In this document: positions 25,827 to 35,460 of the stretch, one piece after another
Position numbering within the stretch: the stretch's first letter is position 1
How the letters are laid out: the number at the start of each line of letters is the position of its first letter
Source: a virus
Length of the DNA: 47,127 nt
IMG/VR virus record: IMGVR_UViG_3300037502_002518
Coordinates: 69,712-116,838 of that record
Strand: one strand, 5' to 3'
Notes under the pieces: generated by a model
The model's input: the letters and a program-made list of their open reading frames with translations, nothing else
The model's database searches: none
What the model was told of the DNA's origin: nothing
Translations under genes and position numbers: made by a program

Positions 25827-26567
25827 TTACCCCCTTTGTCCAATTTCAATTTTGAACTTGTTATTTAAGAAGTTAATCATTCTTAATGAATCTAGTTCCC
25901 CTCTACTAACTTTGTCTTTTGCCATAGAAACAATTGTTGATTGAACTCCTTTTGGAGCATTGTCAACAAAATCTTTGAATCCGTCAAAAGGAAGTTTGAA
26001 AGATTTTTCAATAGAATCTTTAGAAATGTTTTCATATTTTTTGTTTAGGCTGAAGTAATCTACAACTTCTTCGTCTAAAATTAAAATGAATGGCTCATCA
26101 AAGAATCCACGAGAACTACTTTTCATTGTGATAAGCTCTTGGAACTCAATATATTCAACATCTCCATATTGACCCCAAATTGTCTCTAATCCACTTTTCT
26201 TTGAACGATACACTAAACTACCAAAAGTAATATTCATAACTGGGACTTGCTCATATCTGTCAATTTTTGGCTTTGATGTCCTTTTTGGTGCTACTTCATT
26301 TTTTTGCTCTTCTTCTACCTGTTTACGAGCTTCTTCTTTTAATTCTTCTAGCATCTGTGCTTTCAAAGCTTCTAAATCGACTTGAGATGTTTTAACTTCC
26401 TTAACTTCATCAGATACGTCCTCCACTACATCTTCCTTTTGGTTCTTTGCTTTCATTTCTTTTAGTTGTGACTCTAATTTTTTCTTTCCTTTTTTCTTCA
26501 AGTTAGAGTACGTGTCTACCTCTTCAATCGACAATATTTCCTTGATAATTTCATCTACTGTTGCCAT
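25827..26567 (-). CDS. virion protein following the major capsid gene (246 aa)
   Basis: The N-terminal ~95 residues are a Lys/Glu-rich coiled coil (KKGKKKLESQLKEMKAKN, MLEELKEEARKQVEEEQKN). The C-terminal ~140 residues form a compact alpha/beta domain (VPVMNITFGSLVYRSKKSG, EPFILILDEEVVDYFSL) ending in MINFLNNKFKIEIG. It is unrecognised; the arrangement suggests a flexible tether plus a capsid- or neck-bound domain. It follows a hairpin (26600-26623), and AAAGGAG precedes the ATG. Confidence 0.65.
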   Translation of the reverse strand: MATVDEIIKEILSIEEVDTYSNLKKKGKKKLESQLKEMKAKNQKEDVVEDVSDEVKEVKTSQVDLEALKAQMLEELKEEARKQVEEEQKNEVAPKRTSKPKIDRYEQVPVMNITFGSLVYRSKKSGLETIWGQYGDVEYIEFQELITMKSSSRGFFDEPFILILDEEVVDYFSLNKKYENISKDSIEKSFKLPFDGFKDFVDNAPKGVQSTIVSMAKDKVSRGELDSLRMINFLNNKFKIEIGQRG

Positions 26568-26599
26568 ATAATAACATTCTCCTTTTTCTCATTTTTTTT

Positions 26600-26623
26600 A
26601 AGGCTAGACATAAGCCTAGCCTT
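26600..26623. repeat. hairpin after the major capsid gene
   Basis: AAGGCTAG pairs with CTAGCCTT across an 8-nt loop in the 78-bp gap after the capsid stop. On the minus strand the stem is followed by A-runs, not U, so it does not look like a classical terminator. It may act as an mRNA processing or stability element. Confidence 0.55.
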
Positions 26624-26645
26624 GTGATATTATTTATGTTGTTAA

Positions 26646-27623
26646 CTATGCGATTTTGTAGATACCATATTTAGATGAAGCTAATACAGCCACACCAGCT
26701 TTTTTGATGAACTTGTAATCACGTTGTAAGTCATTACGTTCTTCACTTGTACCTTCAATAATCATTGATTCGCCTTCAAGAACTAATTTAACAAACTTGT
26801 CTGGATTCTTTGGAACAACAAGCAAGAAGTTAGGGTCAATAGCAAATTCATCTGTACCTGCTTTATGAGCTTGGCGCACTTCCATCATGTCAGTACCTTG
26901 GAAGTTACCATAGTAACCGAATTGGTTCTTAGCATCTAAGCTGTTGTTAGATTCTGAATCATAAGTGATTTTACCAAGTGCCTGCTTAGTACCGATAATC
27001 ATTGCTTCCATGCCAGTACCAGCTTCTACGTGAGCAACTAAGTCTGCAAGAGCTGACTCTGTAAATGTACCAGATACAGCATAAGTTTGATTTAATGCAT
27101 TGTAAGAAGCGTAAACAGCTTGATAAATTTCATTTTTAATCTTAGCTTCGTAAGATTTAGATACGTTTTGAACTAGGTCGATAAAGTCTACACGACCTGC
27201 AAGTAAACGAGCAAGCTCTTCATAAACACCAACAGAGTAAATCTTAGTCTTAACAGTTAATTCACCACTGTCTAGACGGTCTCTACGAATATCTTGATTA
27301 CCATCAGAGATGACTGCAACGTCAAACAGTCTGTTTTCACGAACTGTAAACACTTGTGTGTCACCGTGGTCTAACACTACTGTATCTACTAACATATCAA
27401 ATTGGTCTTTAAGACCTTCTTCTACTAAAACATCTAATGCTTCCTCTAAGATAGCAAAGATTTGTGGGTTATCACGTAAAGACTTTGGAGATAACTTTGT
27501 ATTACCACCATTCGCCTCGATTAATTCTTTTCTTAATACTTCCATGCTGTCTGAACGAGAATAATTCGTTACTGAGCCTTGTTGTTTGTAAGCATCAATT
27601 GCTAATTTTGCAATTTCATTCAT
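26646..27623 (-). CDS. major capsid protein, HK97 fold (325 aa)
   Basis: This 325-aa protein follows protease/scaffold and decoration genes and has the usual HK97-fold elements: an N-terminal helix, then FDVAVISDGNQDIRRDRLDS in the E-loop region, an A-domain with MEAMIIGTKQALGKI and FQGTDMMEVRQAHKAG, and a C-terminal GVAVLASSKYGIYKI strand. There is no long N-terminal delta domain, which fits with scaffolding by the separate protein at 28188-29759. AAGGAGG precedes the ATG. Codon use is cleaner (more C/G third positions) than in its neighbours, as expected of a highly expressed gene. Confidence 0.9.
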   Translation of the reverse strand: MNEIAKLAIDAYKQQGSVTNYSRSDSMEVLRKELIEANGGNTKLSPKSLRDNPQIFAILEEALDVLVEEGLKDQFDMLVDTVVLDHGDTQVFTVRENRLFDVAVISDGNQDIRRDRLDSGELTVKTKIYSVGVYEELARLLAGRVDFIDLVQNVSKSYEAKIKNEIYQAVYASYNALNQTYAVSGTFTESALADLVAHVEAGTGMEAMIIGTKQALGKITYDSESNNSLDAKNQFGYYGNFQGTDMMEVRQAHKAGTDEFAIDPNFLLVVPKNPDKFVKLVLEGESMIIEGTSEERNDLQRDYKFIKKAGVAVLASSKYGIYKIA

Positions 27624-27671
27624 TATTATTTTCCTCCTTGATTTTACCTAATTTTTATTTTTTTATTTTTA

Positions 27672-28160
27672 CTATGCTTTGATTACACGTAAAGCGTAAG
27701 CTGTTGTCATATCATAACCAAGAGTTGTCTCTTCGATTACTTCAAATACTAACGATGGTTCTGGATTAAGACCGTCTGTCTTGTCTACTGATGCATCTAA
27801 AGTCATTGAATTAACTTGCGGAATAGCATATTGACCAACTACTGGTGTACTAGCAAATAAATCTCCTGTTAAAGTGATTACATCACCTTTTGTTAAGTGG
27901 TACGCACGACCAACATCTCCTGCTTCTAAAACAAAGTCTTTAAGACCTGCTTTACGTGGGTCATACATAACTTCTGGAGTTGCATGTAATACAAATTCGT
28001 CTCCAAGAGTTGCTACTGTAGCCTGTTCTGCATTGTAAGTTTCACGAGAACCCTCTACTAAATCACCTAACTGTACAAACAATCCGTTTGTCATGTCTGT
28101 TGCGCCTACGATTGAGGCTAAATGTGTACCTGCAATTTTGTCTAATCTTACTACTGCCAT
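27672..28160 (-). CDS. capsid decoration / head auxiliary protein (162 aa)
   Basis: This 162-aa beta-rich protein lies between scaffold/protease and major capsid genes, the standard place of a head decoration protein. It includes MTNGLFVQLGDLVEGSRETYN, GRAYHLTKGDVITLTGDLF and a C-terminal DMTTAYALRVIKA strand, all compatible with a small capsid-cementing barrel. AAGGAGG precedes the ATG. Codon use resembles the capsid gene, so both are probably abundant products. Confidence 0.8.
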   Translation of the reverse strand: MAVVRLDKIAGTHLASIVGATDMTNGLFVQLGDLVEGSRETYNAEQATVATLGDEFVLHATPEVMYDPRKAGLKDFVLEAGDVGRAYHLTKGDVITLTGDLFASTPVVGQYAIPQVNSMTLDASVDKTDGLNPEPSLVFEVIEETTLGYDMTTAYALRVIKA

Positions 28161-28187
28161 TTGTTTTTCCTCCTTGATATTTCTTTA

Positions 28188-29759
28188 TTATTTTTTATTA
28201 TTTGGTTTAAAACCATGTTTTTCAAAAATCTTACTAATCATATCTAGCCCTTGGTCATTACCTTTAGCATTTACATTGATTTGAACTGAAGGTTCAGTTG
28301 CTTTCTTTGTAAAACTAGCTTTTTTTCGACCTAAGACTTCATATAATTTAGATTCGATTTCTTCAATAGTAAAGTTGTGAACATTTTCTTTAAATTCTTT
28401 GATGTCATCTTCTTCTAATTCTTCAAATGACTCAAATAATTCATTTGCTTTTTCTTCATGTTCTGACTCTAAAGACTTACGTTTAAACTCTTTGAGTTCT
28501 TCATTTTCTTTCTGTAGAGACTCAAAGTTTGCACGTAACATTTCTAAAGCATTTTTCTCATCTTGTGTGAGATATTCTGCGAAAACTTCTCCTAGACTTT
28601 CTACTAATTCTACTTGTTCTTCAACAACTCTGTAAGAGAATTTGTAGTGCTTGTTTTCTTCATAGCTATAAGTAATGAATGTATCTTCAAATACTTCTGT
28701 TACATACATGTCACCATATTCATCTAGCAATCCATAAATTGAAGAGCGAATATCATCATGTGACAACTCAAAAGTTTTAGAGAATGTATTATCTTCTGCA
28801 TCTGATTCTTCTGAATCTTGATTTTCTTCATTTAATTCTTCATCTGATTCATCATCTTCATCTGCATTGTTGTTCTCATCTTCTACAACTTCTTCGTCCT
28901 TAACTTCTTCATCTTTATTCTCTTCTTCTTCTGGCTCATCACCTTCTTCAAATTCAGTGGTTGTCTTGATTGCTTCTTCTACTTTAGAGTCTAATTCTTC
29001 AATAGAAAAATCTTTATAGTCTTGAACTAATTCGGAAAGTTTTTCTTCAGAAATTTCATATTTTTCTAAGATTTTACTTAAATCCATTCCACTGTCCACC
29101 TCCTTTTTCTTTTGTGAAAACGTTGAATAAAACTCATCAAGCTTTCGATTAATCTTCTCATTTATATTATTGTTTGAGAATACAACTTCAACTGTACTTC
29201 CATTCATTGCTGGTAGTACATCTTCGCCAAGTAAACAAGCTCCATCGAATTTGAAGTCTGTAAAGTGGAATAATCCATCATCTTTCCATTCTCCATCAAA
29301 TTCATCGCTTAACTCCATAGATTGGCTAACTTTTCCTTCTTTATTGATGATTTTAATTGCCTCATCAAACTTAGTCCACATAATGGCATCTACAACAAGA
29401 TATTCTCTTATTTTCCCATCAGTTCCCTCACGATGTTTAAATCGTGGGTTACATGACTCTGGAATTACTCCATATGCACTACCTAAGTATTTGATTTTAA
29501 AACCTCCATCTTCAACAACAAGTTCCATTTCATGACCTGCGAAATCTTCTCCTGCATATGTGTCTCTTACAAAACCAAGAATTGGAGTATTTTTTAAGCT
29601 ATCTAATGCATCTAATACTGATTCTTTACTAAAGTAACTTCCATTATAGTTTTCCTCTAGGTGCATAAGCCAAATTTCAACCTCTTGGAATCTTGAGTCA
29701 TGACTCTCGACATTGTTAAAATGGACTTTGATATTTTTTGAAATATCTTCCTTTTTCAA
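28188..29759 (-). CDS. prohead protease / scaffold-like protein (523 aa)
   Basis: The first ~200 residues look like a capsid maturation protease-type domain: HDSRFQEVEIWLMHLEENYN, then DFAGHEMELVVEDGGFKIKY, then a Ser-containing turn KVSQSMELSDEFDGEW (possible nucleophile). Residues ~275-340 are an extremely acidic linker (many Glu/Asp), and residues ~420-500 a coiled coil (NFESLQKENEELKEFKRKS) typical of scaffolds. I infer a protease-scaffold fusion that would be cleaved away during head maturation. The start is TTG with GGAGGG upstream. In SPbeta yonD lies at this place. Confidence 0.75.
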   Translation of the reverse strand: MKKEDISKNIKVHFNNVESHDSRFQEVEIWLMHLEENYNGSYFSKESVLDALDSLKNTPILGFVRDTYAGEDFAGHEMELVVEDGGFKIKYLGSAYGVIPESCNPRFKHREGTDGKIREYLVVDAIMWTKFDEAIKIINKEGKVSQSMELSDEFDGEWKDDGLFHFTDFKFDGACLLGEDVLPAMNGSTVEVVFSNNNINEKINRKLDEFYSTFSQKKKEVDSGMDLSKILEKYEISEEKLSELVQDYKDFSIEELDSKVEEAIKTTTEFEEGDEPEEEENKDEEVKDEEVVEDENNNADEDDESDEELNEENQDSEESDAEDNTFSKTFELSHDDIRSSIYGLLDEYGDMYVTEVFEDTFITYSYEENKHYKFSYRVVEEQVELVESLGEVFAEYLTQDEKNALEMLRANFESLQKENEELKEFKRKSLESEHEEKANELFESFEELEEDDIKEFKENVHNFTIEEIESKLYEVLGRKKASFTKKATEPSVQINVNAKGNDQGLDMISKIFEKHGFKPNNKK

Positions 29760-29774
29760 ATTTATCCCTCCCTT

Positions 29775-31256
29775 CTATTGCCTACTATCATTGTCTGCTC
29801 TGTCTCTTTGTAACTCTCCACCTTCTGTTAGTTCATCATCCTCAACTTCTGGTCTCCCTGCTTCAGAAGAAGCCGATTCAGTTTGAGTGTGAGAACTTTT
29901 TAAAGGTTTAAATTTATCTGTAATTCCCAATATGTCTTCTTCTAGGAAGTTCATAGAAACTCCAGCACTAGGAGACAGACCATAAGAAGCAAGCAATCTA
30001 AGTTTTACAGGAAGCCCATACTGAGCGCCTTTTAACAACATCTCTGTCTTTTCTTTTGAATTAAATACAGTAGTGTCTAAAATGACAGCCCTAAATACAT
30101 TTGTTCCCTTGATTGAATTTTTAATCTTAGAGTTGATAACCCTCTCTACTTGTCTCAGTAAGGCAAATACTTCAGCCTCATCAATTTTTATTGACTTTTC
30201 AAGAATACCATTTGTTGGTTTATCAATATTGAATAGGGCTTGGTTTGAACCCCCTGCGGAGTAAAAGCTTCTCTCTGCTTCCCTTACACCATCTTTATTT
30301 GAGTTGTCTTTTGAAAATTCAACTGTATCAATCTCAAATGGTGATGCAATAAGACCAATCTCTTCTGGAACAACATTTGCTGTTTTTCCATGGAAGGCAT
30401 TAACTGTTTTTAAATCAATTAAGAAGTCATTATTTTTATCTGACTCTTTTCTCATTGGAATTTTTTGAATTAAAAATTTATAGTTTTCAATGATTGAATT
30501 TACTTTCCCCAATGCTTTATATTCTTCAATGTCAAAAATATCTGCAAACAATCCAGCGAAAGGAGGTATATCATAATACAACTCTTCATCTATCTTTAAA
30601 CAAATAGACTTTTCTGGTTCAACTTCTTGAAAAGCATTCCCTGTTGTGTTATACTCTCTATACATAGACTGAAAAATCTCTGGGTATCTTTCTAAATCTT
30701 CTGGGGTACTATCAAAGTAACTCATGTCAAAACTAAAGGTAAAAACACCATCAGATATACCACTTATTTGACAATATTGAAATGGCAACTCAAATATAAA
30801 ATAGCTATTGTCTATTTCCATTTCATATCCGTAAAATGTCCCAACTTTCCAAGCTTGCTTTAGAACTTTTTGAAATTCATGCTTTATGTTCATGTTTTCA
30901 ACTTTTTTAATAGCCTTAATATAATTATTTCTTAATGTTTTCTCATTAATATTTTTTGAAGTATCAAGCTCTTTTAGTTCTACATAATGGTCTAATGTTG
31001 GCATTTTTGCTAAGAAATTTATAAATCTTCTGTAGTGGGTGCTATTGTTATAAATAAATGAGCTTAAGCTTTGAAGCTCCTTTGAATATCTGATAGGATT
31101 ATTAAGATATGTTTGAACGTTATCTCTATTGTAAGTTGAATACCTTGCTCTTGTTTGTGAATTCAAATCCTTTATGATAAAATCTGAAAGCTGAGCAAAA
31201 TTCCATTTTACCATATCCCTTTTAAAATCCTCTTCTTTTTTTAATGCTTTACTCAA
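29775..31256 (-). CDS. portal protein (493 aa)
   Basis: This 493-aa protein sits between large terminase and protease/scaffold genes, as portal genes do. Supporting parts are the helical N-terminal region with NNPIRYSKELQSLSSFIYNN, a central crown/wing-like section, the stem segment AERSFYSAGGSNQALFNIDK and a clip-like ILEKSIKIDEAEVFALLRQVE helix. The last ~50 residues are disordered and Ser/Glu-rich. It would form the dodecameric channel at the portal vertex. It starts at TTG with GGGAGGTGAG upstream. It is equivalent in order to SPbeta yonE. Confidence 0.85.
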   Translation of the reverse strand: MSKALKKEEDFKRDMVKWNFAQLSDFIIKDLNSQTRARYSTYNRDNVQTYLNNPIRYSKELQSLSSFIYNNSTHYRRFINFLAKMPTLDHYVELKELDTSKNINEKTLRNNYIKAIKKVENMNIKHEFQKVLKQAWKVGTFYGYEMEIDNSYFIFELPFQYCQISGISDGVFTFSFDMSYFDSTPEDLERYPEIFQSMYREYNTTGNAFQEVEPEKSICLKIDEELYYDIPPFAGLFADIFDIEEYKALGKVNSIIENYKFLIQKIPMRKESDKNNDFLIDLKTVNAFHGKTANVVPEEIGLIASPFEIDTVEFSKDNSNKDGVREAERSFYSAGGSNQALFNIDKPTNGILEKSIKIDEAEVFALLRQVERVINSKIKNSIKGTNVFRAVILDTTVFNSKEKTEMLLKGAQYGLPVKLRLLASYGLSPSAGVSMNFLEEDILGITDKFKPLKSSHTQTESASSEAGRPEVEDDELTEGGELQRDRADNDSRQ

Positions 31257-31270
31257 TAAAACTCACCTCC

Positions 31271-32953
31271 CTACCATTTTTTCTTTCTCTTATTGAAGTT
31301 TACACTCCTACCAACAAAATACTTTGATGGGTCTCCCATATCTTCATCTTTGATTAGTTTGTTTTTCTTTTCTTCAAGATAAATCCAAAATAAACCATAT
31401 TCTAAAGCTGAGAACCTATCTTTTTGTATTCCATTTGATATTCTTTTTACATCCGTATTTATACCAGACTGCTTATATTCAAGGTTCATGACCTCTTCTT
31501 GTAAGAAGTCTGTCATTGTAAATGGTCTTAAATGTTCAGCTATGTTTTCATCTTTTCCTTTGTAATTCATTTTTGCATTTGATTCTGATTCTAAAAACTT
31601 AACTTGGTTGTTACCAACCCATCTAATAAATAAGTTGTGAATGTCTGAAGCCTTTTGCTCTTTTGTTTGAGACTTAACAGCATAAATCATAGGTACACTT
31701 TCTGATGTTTTATATCTTTTGTACCTGTCGTCATTTATAACTTCATATGGTGGATTTGTATCCAAGTCTGGAGCAACTAGATAATCAACTAAACCTTGCC
31801 CTAAACCATTAGCATCCAAAACTAAAACTCTTGCTCTAAAGTCATTTACTTTTTCTTTTAGAAACATCGCCTGTTCTCTGAAGTGAGTACCTTCAAAAGT
31901 GTATATATTGACAACATGCTTGGAGAATGTTCCATCTCCTCTTTTTCTTATCTTTATAACCACTAAAGCACTTTGAGCGTTTGCACTGCCCTCAGACCTT
32001 GCAACGTCATAACTTAAAATGTACTCGAAATCCTTATCCTTAACTGCCTTGGTTTCTGCTGTTTTTAAAATTCTAGATTTTCTAAAAGATTCTAAATCAA
32101 CTAAAGAGCTTTCACTAGAACCCGACCAAACACTTCCGTACTCTCTTAAGAAAGAAACTGGATTAAAGTTTGGGGAGTCTTTTAGTTCGTTAATGTAAGA
32201 TATATCTAATAAGTCTACTGATGTAGGAAGTTCATATGATGAACCCAAAACAAAAGCTGACTTTCCTTCTACCATATCTTGAAAATATTCTTGTAAAAGG
32301 TTGTAAGCAAAAGACTGCTTCGTACCGGCTGTTGTGACTATAGTCACCTTTTTCGATAATTCATATGGGTCTTGACCCCCACAACTTGCCATTCTATTAT
32401 TCGCCATAATAGGTAATAATACCTTTGTATAGTTCTCTTCATCAAATCTTTCGTGAATAATCTCCTCTACTGAAAGCCCATGTCTTCTTAAACCACGAGA
32501 AGATTCTCTATTGGCTACAACATCGAGTATTGCGCCATTCCAAAAAACAAGTTTTGTATAATCTTTGTCAAATTTAAAAGACTTTACTTCATTTTTTAAC
32601 AAAGGAATAAAATCCCATATTGCTTCAATATTTTGTTGAGCAATATCACTTGCCATTTGTTTTTGTGGAGCTGTAATCATTATCTTTATGTTTGGATATA
32701 ATATACACTCTATCATTTTTGCTAATACTTCCAAGAACGACTTAGAAGCACCACGAGTTAAGGTAAAATATGTTCTTCTGTATCTGAACATTATTCTCAA
32801 AATAATCCTCTGATAGAAGAATAACTTAAATTTTGATTTTTCTGGAAGTAAAAAGTCAACAAAAAGGTCTGGATAAGACCTAAACAGAGATAAATACTCT
32901 GTCCAATCATCCATCATGGCATCTAGCATCTTACTTCTTTTTGGCTTATTCAT
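31271..32953 (-). CDS. terL: terminase large subunit (560 aa)
   Basis: This is the packaging motor ATPase-nuclease. The N-terminal ATPase has a Walker-A-type loop TRGASKS at about residues 66-72, an adenine-binding FFYQRIILR segment before it, and the LSVEEIIHERF segment near residue 180 as Walker B/catalytic Glu. TIVTTAGTKQSF is the coupling motif. The C-terminal RNase-H-like nuclease starts at ILSYDVARSEGSANAQSALV (catalytic Asp) and continues with RVLVLDANGLGQGLVDYL. Its ATG overlaps the end of the upstream zinc-ribbon gene by 8 nt. It packages DNA into proheads through the portal encoded next. Confidence 0.95.
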   Translation of the reverse strand: MNKPKRSKMLDAMMDDWTEYLSLFRSYPDLFVDFLLPEKSKFKLFFYQRIILRIMFRYRRTYFTLTRGASKSFLEVLAKMIECILYPNIKIMITAPQKQMASDIAQQNIEAIWDFIPLLKNEVKSFKFDKDYTKLVFWNGAILDVVANRESSRGLRRHGLSVEEIIHERFDEENYTKVLLPIMANNRMASCGGQDPYELSKKVTIVTTAGTKQSFAYNLLQEYFQDMVEGKSAFVLGSSYELPTSVDLLDISYINELKDSPNFNPVSFLREYGSVWSGSSESSLVDLESFRKSRILKTAETKAVKDKDFEYILSYDVARSEGSANAQSALVVIKIRKRGDGTFSKHVVNIYTFEGTHFREQAMFLKEKVNDFRARVLVLDANGLGQGLVDYLVAPDLDTNPPYEVINDDRYKRYKTSESVPMIYAVKSQTKEQKASDIHNLFIRWVGNNQVKFLESESNAKMNYKGKDENIAEHLRPFTMTDFLQEEVMNLEYKQSGINTDVKRISNGIQKDRFSALEYGLFWIYLEEKKNKLIKDEDMGDPSKYFVGRSVNFNKRKKKW

Positions 32954-33869
32954 CTAAATCACCATTTTTTGTCAACTTTTCTTCTCTAAGCAATTCTTCG
33001 CCATGAAGAGACTCTCTGACTTCGTTCGGCAATTTATCCATTTTCCCATGACCAACGAGTTGTCTTGTGTAGTTTAATATAGATAATATAGCAACATCTA
33101 CAATGTCCATCTTTTCTTCAACAGGTTTTGGCTCAACATAACCTCTTTTTTCAACCTCTTCAAAGATTGTACTAAAGTTACGAATACCAACTGATTCATC
33201 TGATGATTTTCTATCTTTTGGCTTAAAACCAGAAGAGTCTAAGATTTTCTCATACCTGTCATTATAATTCTTAAATGCTGTATGGTCTCCTTCTTGAAGC
33301 GCTCTATCCATCAAAATTTGGATTTGACATAGTAGCTTTAGTTGCTTTTTGAGCTGTGGAGTGTTAATATCGTGTGAAATTTCCATATCTTGATAAAACT
33401 TCTCCATCTCAAGGTACTCCCTATTGGAATATCCTGCTCCATACTTTATAATCAAATCTTTTGACATTTCTATTTTGCCATTCTCTGTCTCAAGCTCTTC
33501 CATCAATTCAACATTTATTGGATTGTCTTCGATTGACTCAACTTCTTCATCAAGAGTGACATCACTGTCCTTAAAAGTTAAACTCTTATATCTCATCAGT
33601 GACGAAATAGCCTTTAAATATTGACCAAAAGCACTTTCTTTTTCTTTAGATTTCTTCCAAACATCAATAATGAAAGGTCTGTCCAAAATCATAAGCATGT
33701 TTTTTACTGAATCTAAATCTTTTGGGTCTACACTCCAGTTAACACATGCCTTACAAAATGGAGAATATCCATCTTTATACTTGCTTGAACTAGTTGTGTA
33801 AAAATTCCTTACTGACTTTGACTTTCTACATTTTTCACATGTTTTTCTCTCTGTTTTATTATTTGACAT
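32946..33869 (-). CDS. terminase small subunit candidate with N-terminal zinc ribbon (307 aa)
   Basis: The position directly upstream of and overlapping the large terminase suggests the DNA-recognition subunit. Residues 11-42 form a CxxC...CxxC zinc ribbon (C11, C14, C39, C42), with K-S-K-S-V-R-N-F-Y after the first pair. The same ribbon closes the protein at 37793-38902. The remainder is mostly helical (QLKKQLKLLCQIQILMDRAL) and acidic between. A zinc ribbon is not the standard small-terminase HTH, so this assignment is positional. GGGAG lies 9 nt before the ATG. Confidence 0.75.
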   Translation of the reverse strand: MSNNKTERKTCEKCRKSKSVRNFYTTSSSKYKDGYSPFCKACVNWSVDPKDLDSVKNMLMILDRPFIIDVWKKSKEKESAFGQYLKAISSLMRYKSLTFKDSDVTLDEEVESIEDNPINVELMEELETENGKIEMSKDLIIKYGAGYSNREYLEMEKFYQDMEISHDINTPQLKKQLKLLCQIQILMDRALQEGDHTAFKNYNDRYEKILDSSGFKPKDRKSSDESVGIRNFSTIFEEVEKRGYVEPKPVEEKMDIVDVAILSILNYTRQLVGHGKMDKLPNEVRESLHGEELLREEKLTKNGDLDE

Positions 33870-33997
33870 ATTCTCAACTCCCTTTACTCAAACCTCAATA
33901 ATATGTCTGTGGCTCAAAATTAGGGCTTCTGATAAATTTTAATAACAATCTAGTATGATTGCACCTAAGATGTTAAAAACTTCTCTATCGCCTTTAT

Positions 33998-35236
33998 TTA
34001 GCGTTTAAATGATATGTTAATCGGAATAACTTCATTTTCTCCGATTACGATAATTCCTTGACTTGCAGGGCTATCAAATTTTAATGTTTTTCCAAACTCT
34101 GTAGCTCCCTGTAGACAACCAGATTGGTAAACCATTCTATTATGATTCTCTGTAGTCACCTTAAAGTTGTGGAAATGTCCCATGCAAACAATGTCAATTA
34201 ATTTATTTTCAAAGGAGATATGTTTTGATACAATGTTTCTATCATTTTGACTATCTCTATCTCCATGTACAACCTTAATTGTCTTCCCTTTAATATCAAA
34301 AATTGCTCTTTCTACATCATAGCCACTGTCATTTACAGTAATATTTGGATTTTTAACTCTAGAAATAATTGACTTGATAGATTCATGAATGATATATTCT
34401 GCTGAATCTTTTTCAACAGTTTCTTTCTTATTGCTCATTCTTCCATGATTCCCTCTTACTGAGCCTCTGTAAATAACTTTTCCAAATTCAGATAACGATT
34501 CAATCATATAGAACATAAGTTCTGTTGCTTTCACAATCTGTTCTGAAAAGTTAAACTCTGCATTGAAAGATTGTGTATTTTTATGCATATATAAGTTTTC
34601 TACCATATCTCCCATATGAACAACATTGAATACATTGATATTAAAGGTCTTTGCATAATGAACAATTCCCTCAATGTATTCATCAATTCTTGAATATGCA
34701 ATGTCTAAGCTAAAATGTTCATCCAAGTATCCAATGTGCCAATCTGACGGAAGAACTAGCATCTCTCTATCTCTATTAATATCTTTAACTTCTTTAACAG
34801 ATGACTCTCTAATTTCTAAACCTTTAAAACTATCGACAATATCTTGAATTAATAAAGATTTATCAACAATACTTCTTTTAATTTTTCCAAGGTTTTGTGT
34901 TTGAAGTTGAACTTCACGTTTAGTATAATAAAGCTCTCCTACAGCCTCTTTAATTGACTCAAGCTTTTTTGAAGAGACAATCTCTGCATATTTCTCTTTT
35001 TCTGGAAGCTCTCCAATATTTTTTTGATGAGATTTAACAAGAACCCTATAATTCTCATTTTTGTCTGAATTGTCATAGCCTTCTTTTTCCATTAGCTTCT
35101 TGTGCTTTGCCCAAGAGCATCTATAAGAAGGACTAGATTTTTGCAATTCAATTTTAATTTGAACTGCAACATCTAGGTGGTCTTTTGATACTTCGACTTT
35201 TTCTCCTTTTGAATTTACATAGCTACGAAAAGTCAT
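33998..35236 (-). CDS. calcineurin-like metallophosphoesterase (412 aa, YonJ-like)
   Basis: All metal-binding motifs of the calcineurin-like family are visible in order: D-x-H (PSDWHIGY), GD (HMGDMVEN), GNHxR-type (RGNHGRMSNK), H-x-D (VVHGDRDSQN) and GHFH (CMGHFHNF). The first ~150 residues are helical and may be a regulatory or DNA-binding region. It likely hydrolyses phosphodiester or phosphomonoester bonds with two metal ions; the substrate is unknown. Its ATG overlaps the stop of the YonK-like gene. SPbeta has the adjacent pair yonK-yonJ just before its packaging genes. Confidence 0.88.
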   Translation of the reverse strand: MTFRSYVNSKGEKVEVSKDHLDVAVQIKIELQKSSPSYRCSWAKHKKLMEKEGYDNSDKNENYRVLVKSHQKNIGELPEKEKYAEIVSSKKLESIKEAVGELYYTKREVQLQTQNLGKIKRSIVDKSLLIQDIVDSFKGLEIRESSVKEVKDINRDREMLVLPSDWHIGYLDEHFSLDIAYSRIDEYIEGIVHYAKTFNINVFNVVHMGDMVENLYMHKNTQSFNAEFNFSEQIVKATELMFYMIESLSEFGKVIYRGSVRGNHGRMSNKKETVEKDSAEYIIHESIKSIISRVKNPNITVNDSGYDVERAIFDIKGKTIKVVHGDRDSQNDRNIVSKHISFENKLIDIVCMGHFHNFKVTTENHNRMVYQSGCLQGATEFGKTLKFDSPASQGIIVIGENEVIPINISFKR

Positions 35237-35430
35237 TACTGAATACCTTCGTCTAATTTAATTTTATGGGAAAAAGCCATTTTAATTTCTTGACCATCAA
35301 AATGTTTTAAAAGCTCCTCTAAGTCATGAACAATTTCTTCTTCCTCAGTTACTTCTGAAATTGTCATATTTTGAAAATCTAAAACACCTGTTAAGTTATA
35401 ACCTAAAGTTTTTGTTGATTTAATTGCCAT
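35236..35430 (-). CDS. YonK-like small protein (64 aa)
   Basis: This 64-aa acidic protein has TGVLDFQNMTISEVTEEEEI followed by HDLEELLKHFDGQEIKMAF, a layout I associate with the YonK family of SPbeta (small structured phage protein of unknown function). It is the first gene of the packaging/head operon, directly downstream of the tRNA region and its terminator, and its stop overlaps the metallophosphoesterase start. GGGAG precedes the ATG. Family assignment is from memory. Confidence 0.75.
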   Translation of the reverse strand: MAIKSTKTLGYNLTGVLDFQNMTISEVTEEEEIVHDLEELLKHFDGQEIKMAFSHKIKLDEGIQ

Positions 35431-35460
35431 TTTTCATATCTCCCTTTTCTCATTGTTATT

